From assembly GCA_023251475.1 (NCBI GenBank), contig JAHEYS010000069.1, forward strand, positions 1-32,089: DNA of 32,089 bases, read 5' to 3'. Source of the stretch: Prolixibacteraceae bacterium (lineage in GTDB: Bacteria > Bacteroidota > Bacteroidia > Bacteroidales > Prolixibacteraceae). Below the pieces are notes generated by a model. That model saw nothing but the letters and a program-made list of their open reading frames with translations. It searched no databases and was not told where the DNA came from. This document shows positions 25,836 through 32,089 of this stretch, piece after piece. The position numbers and the translations under genes are program-made. Positions within the stretch are counted from its first letter, which is position 1. The number at the start of each line of letters is the position of its first letter.

Positions 25836-27479
25836 TTAATTACTTGGCCGTAGTTCCAGGGAATGAAAATATATTCGTGAATTGTCAATAAGAACCTGGG
25901 TTTTTAAGGTGTGCTGCTTCAATTCGGTAAGCGTCACTGTCCCCAGTTTCCGTTGCATTTTCTGCTGTGTTTTGGTGGCATTGACTACAATATTTCCGAA
26001 GGCATCAGTAAGGGAATTTAAATTAACCAGATCACCAAACTGTTTTCCATCCCATGTGAATAGTACGTTATGGTCAATATTGCTTTGAAGGGCATAAATT
26101 AAGTAAACATCATATTTCCCTTTAAAGATTTGTGAAGTGGTAAGCTGCATATAATATGGGTCCCCCGATGTCGCCTGATTGTATTTCAGGGTGGGTTCGG
26201 TTCCAAAAGCTGCCGCCACGACATCAAAATTCATACTATTGGTAAAGTATTCCCATTTAAGCCATGGCACTGCAGCCTGCCCTGCGGGGTCGTTTTTCAA
26301 TGTATTCATTAAAGAGTTCGTAAAGGTTGATTTTGTGCCGTTCACCAGAGTAACGGCTACCGGGCCGGGATTATACCGCGTGATCACCAGTACAGGTTTT
26401 GGATTATATACACTCAGAACAGAGGCTACAGAGTTGACGATACCGTTCTTTGTCACAATATTGCTTTTATCAATATCAACTTTTACACTTACTGAAGTGG
26501 TAACCGGCTGACCATTCACAATTGTTGTTTCATCATGTTTGTTGATGGTAATCCCCTGGGTGATATTAAAAATCAGGAAATCGCCAGGATTGAGTGATTC
26601 AATATATTCTTCCCTGATACTGGAAACAAAATACTCGCGCCCTAAACAATGATAGCGGACAAAAATATTCAGGGAGTCAGACGGATTCGTATACTGTTTG
26701 GTTGTCTTATATGAATTGGAGTATTTTCGGGCAAGGTCGTCAAACGAATTAATGCCCGCCTTGCTTAATACATCATTGGTTTCCAGAAAGATTGTTTTCA
26801 TCTTTTTGAAAGGAAGGCCGTAAATGATTTGCGAATTATCGAACTCTACCTTACTTAGAATATCCAGATCAGCGCCGGTTTTTTGAAAAGCCTCGGCTAT
26901 AATGGAATACTGAGGCTGACTTCTGATCCAGCTATACAGGGTATTGACAGGAGGCTCAAGAACATCATCAATCACATGAACCACTCCATTTGTAACCGGA
27001 ACATCAAGTTTGATAACATTCACCGTGTTATTTAAGACCGTATTTTTTAATCCCTTCGAAATATCCATTCCGATATAATCACCTTCAACAGTTGTCACCG
27101 GTAAGGAGCCGGTAAGAAAAAATGAGGAGCCATACTGAAGGGCATAGATATGATACAACATCACGTTTTTCAGGGTATCCATATTCACCTGAGTCAATGA
27201 AGCCTTCCCCTTTCGTTGAAAATATTTTCTGAAAGCATCATTTGTTGGCGCAAACAAGGTTGTACTTCCATATACATTCAGTAATCCTGATATCCTGGTG
27301 GTATCCAATGCCTGAAGTAATATAGAAAATGTCGTATCATTTTTAAGAAGAGCCAATATCGATTTATTATTGGCCTGCAAATTAAGCGTACCTGAGAATT
27401 CATTCCTTTTACATGAAAATAAAGTCACAATTATCAGGAAGACCAGTGTAGTTTTAAAAATATTTAATGTCTTTTTCAT
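25836..27479 (-). CDS. FAS1 (fasciclin) domain lipoprotein, first of a tandem pair
   Basis: This 547-residue lipoprotein has Cys23 (TLFSC). The first FAS1 domain (about 36-177) is canonical: STTLFAPTNDAF, LYHIYALQYG and a closing GVVHVIDDVLEPP. A second, diverged FAS1-like domain runs about 178-358 (IFLETNDVLSKAG, then GIVNSVASVL at its close). The C-terminal about 400-547 is a beta-rich segment (GKYDVYLIYA, VLFTWDGKQ, IYFHSLELRP) laid out much like that of the downstream FAS1 gene, so the two are likely diverged duplicates. It follows susD by 13 nt and so belongs to the first SusCD unit. It is probably surface-exposed and glycan- or matrix-binding, taking the place of SusE/SusF; this is an inference from position and fold. 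Confidence 0.92.
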   Translation of the reverse strand: MKKTLNIFKTTLVFLIIVTLFSCKRNEFSGTLNLQANNKSILALLKNDTTFSILLQALDTTRISGLLNVYGSTTLFAPTNDAFRKYFQRKGKASLTQVNMDTLKNVMLYHIYALQYGSSFFLTGSLPVTTVEGDYIGMDISKGLKNTVLNNTVNVIKLDVPVTNGVVHVIDDVLEPPVNTLYSWIRSQPQYSIIAEAFQKTGADLDILSKVEFDNSQIIYGLPFKKMKTIFLETNDVLSKAGINSFDDLARKYSNSYKTTKQYTNPSDSLNIFVRYHCLGREYFVSSIREEYIESLNPGDFLIFNITQGITINKHDETTIVNGQPVTTSVSVKVDIDKSNIVTKNGIVNSVASVLSVYNPKPVLVITRYNPGPVAVTLVNGTKSTFTNSLMNTLKNDPAGQAAVPWLKWEYFTNSMNFDVVAAAFGTEPTLKYNQATSGDPYYMQLTTSQIFKGKYDVYLIYALQSNIDHNVLFTWDGKQFGDLVNLNSLTDAFGNIVVNATKTQQKMQRKLGTVTLTELKQHTLKTQVLIDNSRIYFHSLELRPSN

Positions 27480-27492
27480 AATTTTTTATAAA

Positions 27493-29067
27493 CTATTGAT
27501 AATATGGATTCTGTATGAGTTTCAAATTTGTGTTAAGCGCATCTTGGTTCAATGGCAGATACCAGCTATCAGGATTGAGGACCCTTGGTGTAATCACCAA
27601 TTGTAAAACTGATGGAAAAGACCCGATTACCCTTTCAGTAAGGAATTCCTTATGCAGGAAATTATCACGTGAGGCAAAACGGACAAGGTCAAACCACCGT
27701 TTTCCTTCGCCAATAAATTCACGCCCCCTTTCATCCAGTAAGATCCTGTCCATTTCCAGGGTTGAGGTGGGATTTACCTTCTGAAAATTTGTAATTCCAT
27801 AAGCCCGGGCCCTGACCTGGTTTACAAGGTCAGAGGCATTTTGCAACTGTGCACCATCATCGGGATAACGATGTGCTATCGCCTCAGCCTTCATCATTAA
27901 AACATCCGGATAACGATAAAAAATCCAGTGGGCATCCTTAGTAGTATTGGTAAACTTAAGAATAAATCTTGTTGTCGGGTTGTAAGATACAATCGCACCT
28001 TTGACAGGATCGGGCCCCGGAGGCGGAGAATAACTTCTGTAATCGGGATCTGAAGTGGCCGTAAACAAAGGATCAGCAATAGTCGGAACAACAAATAAAC
28101 TTCCAAACCAGTCGTTGAGACGATTAGATTGACTATTAATCAATGCATTGGCATAAACCTCATAGATTGACTCACTGGTATTTCCGGCAAGAAAGATTGA
28201 GCCGAACACCGACCCGGGAAGTAAGGTATATCTGCCCGAATTGATCACTTCATCACAATTGGTGATTACTTTATCATAGAGATCATTATTATTGACTGAA
28301 TTACTTCCGGTGGCAGCCTGCCACAGATAAACATCCGAAAGAACCGTTGCTGCCGTGAAACGGGTAGCCCTTACGCGCGGGTACTGCGAATTACTGTACC
28401 AGTCAGGTAAGGTATTTTTAGCTGTGGTAAGATCCTGGATAATCTGGGCCAATATCTCCTCCCGTGTAGATTTGGCTACATTATAATCCTGTGCATCAGT
28501 TTCGGAAGGGACCAGTATCAACGGAATCTCCTTAAAGGTACGGACCAGCCAGAAATAGGCATAAGCCCTTAAAAAATATGCCTCACCAACTAACTGGGCA
28601 GCTTCAGTATCCGATAAACTGGGGTCCAGAGTTGTTATATTGGGGATGTACTTGATTGCCTGATTGGATTCGTTGATCAGCCGGTAAAAATCGGTGTATT
28701 TTGTGGTGACATCACTTGGATTGACAAGCAGGTTATCCACATTTTCCTTACTGATCTGTAGTGATGCCAGCTTGCCTGAAGAACTTGCCAGTAAATCACC
28801 CCTCATATCACCCCAATAGATATAGGCCTCAACAGGTGACATATCTTTTTCACTCATATTGCCTGAAGCGGTGAAATCCCAGCTGCACGAGCCGGCGTTT
28901 GAATAAATACCCGCCACAGCAGCAATGGCCTGTTCACGGTTTTTCCAAAACTGATCAAGGGTTAATTTTCCTTGCGGAGGGACATCCAGGAATTTATTGC
29001 ACGATATATTTCCGAATAACGAAATGATCATCAGTACAAAAAGGATTGCTATTTTTTTTATTTTCAT
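27493..29067 (-). CDS. SusD/RagB-family glycan-binding lipoprotein (first pair)
   Basis: This 524-residue lipoprotein has Cys23 (FGNISC) after a lysine-rich start and hydrophobic core. The N-terminus NKFLDVPPQGKLTLDQFW followed by AIAAVAGIYS is typical of SusD. The central helical repeats contain AYFLRAYAYFWLVRTF, and the C-terminal signature is LLDERGREFIGEGKRWFDLVR. The protein ends YLPLNQDALNTN ... NPYY, a common SusD ending. It caps the SusC transporter encoded 31 nt upstream and selects its oligosaccharide. It shows little obvious similarity to the second SusD beyond family motifs, which suggests that the two pairs bind different ligands or arose by separate acquisition. Confidence 0.95.
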   Translation of the reverse strand: MKIKKIAILFVLMIISLFGNISCNKFLDVPPQGKLTLDQFWKNREQAIAAVAGIYSNAGSCSWDFTASGNMSEKDMSPVEAYIYWGDMRGDLLASSSGKLASLQISKENVDNLLVNPSDVTTKYTDFYRLINESNQAIKYIPNITTLDPSLSDTEAAQLVGEAYFLRAYAYFWLVRTFKEIPLILVPSETDAQDYNVAKSTREEILAQIIQDLTTAKNTLPDWYSNSQYPRVRATRFTAATVLSDVYLWQAATGSNSVNNNDLYDKVITNCDEVINSGRYTLLPGSVFGSIFLAGNTSESIYEVYANALINSQSNRLNDWFGSLFVVPTIADPLFTATSDPDYRSYSPPPGPDPVKGAIVSYNPTTRFILKFTNTTKDAHWIFYRYPDVLMMKAEAIAHRYPDDGAQLQNASDLVNQVRARAYGITNFQKVNPTSTLEMDRILLDERGREFIGEGKRWFDLVRFASRDNFLHKEFLTERVIGSFPSVLQLVITPRVLNPDSWYLPLNQDALNTNLKLIQNPYYQ

Positions 29068-29098
29068 ATCATAGTCATTTTTAAGTATGAATCAATCA

Positions 29099-32089
29099 TT
29101 AAAAATTTACACCAAAACTTAATGTGTACATAATTGGAATAGGCGTTAATGCATTATCCTGCCCCATATTAAAGGGATCATTTCTGTTTGCACTGATCGA
29201 GGGATCAACACCTGAATAATTGGTGAATGTTTTAATATTCGATACTGCGAGTGACAATTTTGCACTTTTGATTCTCATCTTATCAAGCAGGTCTTTCTGT
29301 AACCTGTAAGTCAGAGAGATGGAGTTAAACTTGAGAAAAGATCCGTCTTCAACATAGCGGTCACTGCCAACCCAGTTGTGTCCGGTCCCATACAGCGCCC
29401 TTGGAATATCGGTTTTGTCACCAACACCGTCCCCCTGCTTTCTCCACCTGTTCAGTACAATGGTAGACTGGTTATTGTTACTGTACATATTGGTGGTATT
29501 GGCCTGTGCTATATTTACAATATCGAATTGGGACTGGTAAGTAAATACAGTGAATAGTTCCCATATGGATTTATAACTGACCCTGAACATAAACCCGCCG
29601 TAGAATCTTGGATTGGTATTTCCAAGGGCAGTGACATCCTGCTTATTAATAACCCCGTCGTTATTTAGATCTGCATAACGGGCATCACCCCCCGTAAATG
29701 CATCTCCGGACTGACTATCCCACCTCATGGGAATCCGTTTCCCATTAAAATCTGTGAGGAAATTGCCATCGGGGTCTTTTGCAAAGGCATCTGTATCTCT
29801 GTTATATACCCCAAGGTATTTTAATCCGTAAAAAGTTCCTACCGGATCTCCAACATTAATTAAAGTGATGTACTTGCCGTTATCCAGTACATTAGCCCTG
29901 ACAACAGGTGCATCATTTGGAAGCTCAACAATTTTGCTCGTTGAAGTCGAAATATTAAAAGAGCCCCCAACGGTCCATAACTTGTTTTTGACAGCCTCAC
30001 CCGCTACCGTAATTTCCAGGACATTACCGCGGATCGTTCCAAAATTGGTATTAACTGTTTCAAAACCTGAAGAACCTGTAATCGGAGTGGAGAGGATCAG
30101 ATCACGCGTAGTATTTACGCTGTAATCAGATACAAAACTTAACCGACCCTTCCAAAATGAGAGGTCAACTCCCGCATTTGCCGATGTTGTTTTTTCCCAT
30201 CGCAGATTGACCAACTGTATATTGTCTGCAGTAACTCCCTGTATATCAACATATGGAGCATTGGCGCTAAGGGTAAAGGCATTAGCGGCAGAAATATCCG
30301 GAGCCCGGCCAGTCATACCTAAGCTTCCTCTGAACTTAAAATCATCCAGCCATTTTGAGGTGCGCTCTTTGATGAAATGTTCCGATGATGGCCTCCAAAA
30401 TCCTGAAACAGCAGGGAAAATGGCATACCGGTTATTTGCCCCGAAAGCCGAGTTCCCCTCCCTGCGAAGGTTAGCGGTGACCCCGTAACGATCGTCAAAG
30501 GTGTAAATTGCCTGCCCCAAAACCGACATCTTGTTATTCAGTTTTTTGGTTGAGGAAATCGTATTGAGCATATCAGAGGTATATGGCGTACTTAAATACT
30601 CTGAAGGGGTGTTGGTCGATGCGAGGTTCAGTTCGGTCGATCTGGTTGACTCCACAATGGTAAATAATCCCGCTGATAAATTATGCTTTCCCGTCAGACT
30701 AAAACGGTAGGTGATATCGTTTTTGAAATAGATTGCCGCACCTTTTTTTGGAACGACAGAAGCAAGGTTATCCTGGTTGCTTATTCTTAAATAGAGGTTA
30801 CTCTGCCTGTAAAAATCAACCCCTGATGCGCTGTGGGGTAAAAATTTATCCGAGGTAAAGGCTTCATTGGTAATATGGATCAGGTTATTGATCTGAAATC
30901 CCTTGATCGGTGAATAACGCACTGTTAATGTGGCATCCAAACGCTGATTGGCATCTGCATATTTCGCATTATCGATTAAGGCTACAGGGTTTCTTACGTC
31001 GTTTTGAAATCCTGTGGTACCGGGCATAAAATAGGTTGACAATGAATTTCCAAAGGCATCCTGGGTATAGACCGGAAGTACGGGTGCCTTCAGAATGGCG
31101 ATATTACCAACATTTTCATAGTTATTATTTTTCCTGGTATCAGCAAACGCGATATCGCTGGTGAACGACAGTTTATCAGATATTTTGTAGTCGAAATTAA
31201 AACGTCCGTTCAACCTTTTCAAACTGGTTCCTTTGGTTGGACCCACCTCATCAACATAGCCAAGGCTAACATTGTACTTTGCAGATTCACCACCACCAAT
31301 AATGGAGGCATTATAGTTTTGCAGTAACGATCTCGGCATCGTCACTTCGTTCGTCCAATTCGTATTATTATTGTAATTTTCATAGTCTAAGGCGCCTGGC
31401 AACAGGAAAAGGTTATTCACAACGTCTGTTGATACTAAACCAGTGGTTCCATACCTGTTTTGATACCCTTCCAGGATCATCGTTTTATATTCGTCACCGT
31501 TGAGTAAGGGGAATGGTTTCTGAGGCGTCTTAACCGAGACAGAGGTATTTATACTGATTCGCGGTTTCATGTTATCGCCACGCTTGGTAGTGATCAGGAT
31601 TACGCCGTTTGATCCGTCAGAGCCATAAAGTGCTGTAGCGGCCGCATCTTTCAGAATCTCGATCGAAGAGATATCGGTAGGCGAAATATTGATCAATTCA
31701 CTTAATGCATCCGGATTGCTCAGATCCACATTGGCCTGCGATTTAAACGGGACGTCATCCACCACGATAAGGGGCTTTGTCCCCAGTCCGATAGAGGTGG
31801 CGCCACGAATCTGTATGGAGGAGCCGGACCCTGGATTACCCGAGTTCATCGATATCAGCAAACCCGAAGCCTGCCCTTCCAGAACCTGATCAATTGAGGT
31901 GGCAGGAAGATCCTCCAGCGCTTTCATGTTGATTGTCGTATGCGCATCGGTACGACTCCGGGGGGTGACATTCAGGAATCCTCCGAAATTGGCCGGACGT
32001 GCAGTTGTTATAACGACCTCATCCAGTGACTTAATATCTTCTGCCATCGAAACATTGATAACCCGCTGTATTTTTATGGCCCGGCTAAG
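29099..32089 (-). CDS. SusC/RagA-family TonB-dependent transporter, N-terminus cut by window edge
   Basis: The frame stays open past the track's Met at 32047 to the last base (14 more codons, reading ...RVINVS before that Met), so the gene enters from the right and the Met is internal. The visible 996 residues begin at the end of the regulatory beta-sandwich, with SLDEVVIT as a TonB-box-like segment, then the plug (about 50-175) and the barrel. Missing are the signal peptide and most of the roughly 100-residue regulatory domain. The plug signature reads LKDAAATALYGSDGSNGVI, where SRAANG is usual. YADLNNDGVIN and LGNTNPRFYGG match the late SusC motif, and the end is SFGVNF. It forms a transporter with the SusD protein encoded next. 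Confidence 0.95.
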   Translation of the reverse strand, partial: LSRAIKIQRVINVSMAEDIKSLDEVVITTARPANFGGFLNVTPRSRTDAHTTINMKALEDLPATSIDQVLEGQASGLLISMNSGNPGSGSSIQIRGATSIGLGTKPLIVVDDVPFKSQANVDLSNPDALSELINISPTDISSIEILKDAAATALYGSDGSNGVILITTKRGDNMKPRISINTSVSVKTPQKPFPLLNGDEYKTMILEGYQNRYGTTGLVSTDVVNNLFLLPGALDYENYNNNTNWTNEVTMPRSLLQNYNASIIGGGESAKYNVSLGYVDEVGPTKGTSLKRLNGRFNFDYKISDKLSFTSDIAFADTRKNNNYENVGNIAILKAPVLPVYTQDAFGNSLSTYFMPGTTGFQNDVRNPVALIDNAKYADANQRLDATLTVRYSPIKGFQINNLIHITNEAFTSDKFLPHSASGVDFYRQSNLYLRISNQDNLASVVPKKGAAIYFKNDITYRFSLTGKHNLSAGLFTIVESTRSTELNLASTNTPSEYLSTPYTSDMLNTISSTKKLNNKMSVLGQAIYTFDDRYGVTANLRREGNSAFGANNRYAIFPAVSGFWRPSSEHFIKERTSKWLDDFKFRGSLGMTGRAPDISAANAFTLSANAPYVDIQGVTADNIQLVNLRWEKTTSANAGVDLSFWKGRLSFVSDYSVNTTRDLILSTPITGSSGFETVNTNFGTIRGNVLEITVAGEAVKNKLWTVGGSFNISTSTSKIVELPNDAPVVRANVLDNGKYITLINVGDPVGTFYGLKYLGVYNRDTDAFAKDPDGNFLTDFNGKRIPMRWDSQSGDAFTGGDARYADLNNDGVINKQDVTALGNTNPRFYGGFMFRVSYKSIWELFTVFTYQSQFDIVNIAQANTTNMYSNNNQSTIVLNRWRKQGDGVGDKTDIPRALYGTGHNWVGSDRYVEDGSFLKFNSISLTYRLQKDLLDKMRIKSAKLSLAVSNIKTFTNYSGVDPSISANRNDPFNMGQDNALTPIPIMYTLSFGVNF

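Noticed and set aside
1-32089. CRISPR arrays, tRNA or rRNA genes, intact insertion sequences
   Set aside because: No direct-repeat arrays, tRNA-like cloverleaf or transposase reading frames were seen on either strand.

Overview
The window looks like part of a polysaccharide utilisation locus (PUL) from a Bacteroidota genome. The evidence is two SusC/SusD pairs, lipobox-type lipoproteins, a set of exported glycosidases, AT-rich spacers and no Shine-Dalgarno-like sites. The order or family cannot be fixed by eye; environmental Bacteroidales/Marinilabiliales or Sphingobacteriales would fit. All twelve real genes lie on the minus strand, so transcription runs from position 32089 towards 1. The plus-strand ORFs in the track are shadows of these genes.

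In transcription order, the right half (32089 to 17664) encodes the envelope apparatus: a SusC-like transporter cut by the window edge, its SusD-like partner, two tandem FAS1 (fasciclin) lipoproteins, a second complete SusC/SusD pair, and a lipoprotein of unknown function in the position usually held by SusE/SusF. The left half (17582 to 1) encodes the exported enzymes: a GH2 enzyme with a glutamine-amidotransferase-like tail, a Tat-exported Gfo/Idh/MocA (GH109-like) oxidoreductase, a very long GH3 enzyme with CARDB-like and LamG domains, a GH2 enzyme with a PA14 domain, a GH2 enzyme with a C-terminal malectin domain, and a fourth GH2 enzyme cut by the left edge.

Gene spacing is short (13 to 190 nt), apart from one 306-nt spacer between the GH3 gene and the PA14-type GH2 gene. 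The likely working model is surface capture of a beta-linked heteroglycan by SusD, FAS1 and the extra lipoprotein, import of oligomers by SusC, and trimming by the GH2 and GH3 exo-glycosidases. The oxidoreductase would contribute either GH109-type cleavage or a 3-keto oxidation step. The glycan itself cannot be deduced. No regulator (HTCS, ECF sigma/anti-sigma) lies in the window; one may lie beyond the right edge.

The least conventional items are: a stem-loop-rich, GC-richer patch at 8596-8763 that no gene explains; a strong hairpin between the two FAS1 genes with a possible 25-codon coupled ORF; a PA14 domain apparently inserted inside another domain; and an Ala/Thr-rich module that looks inserted into the unknown lipoprotein.
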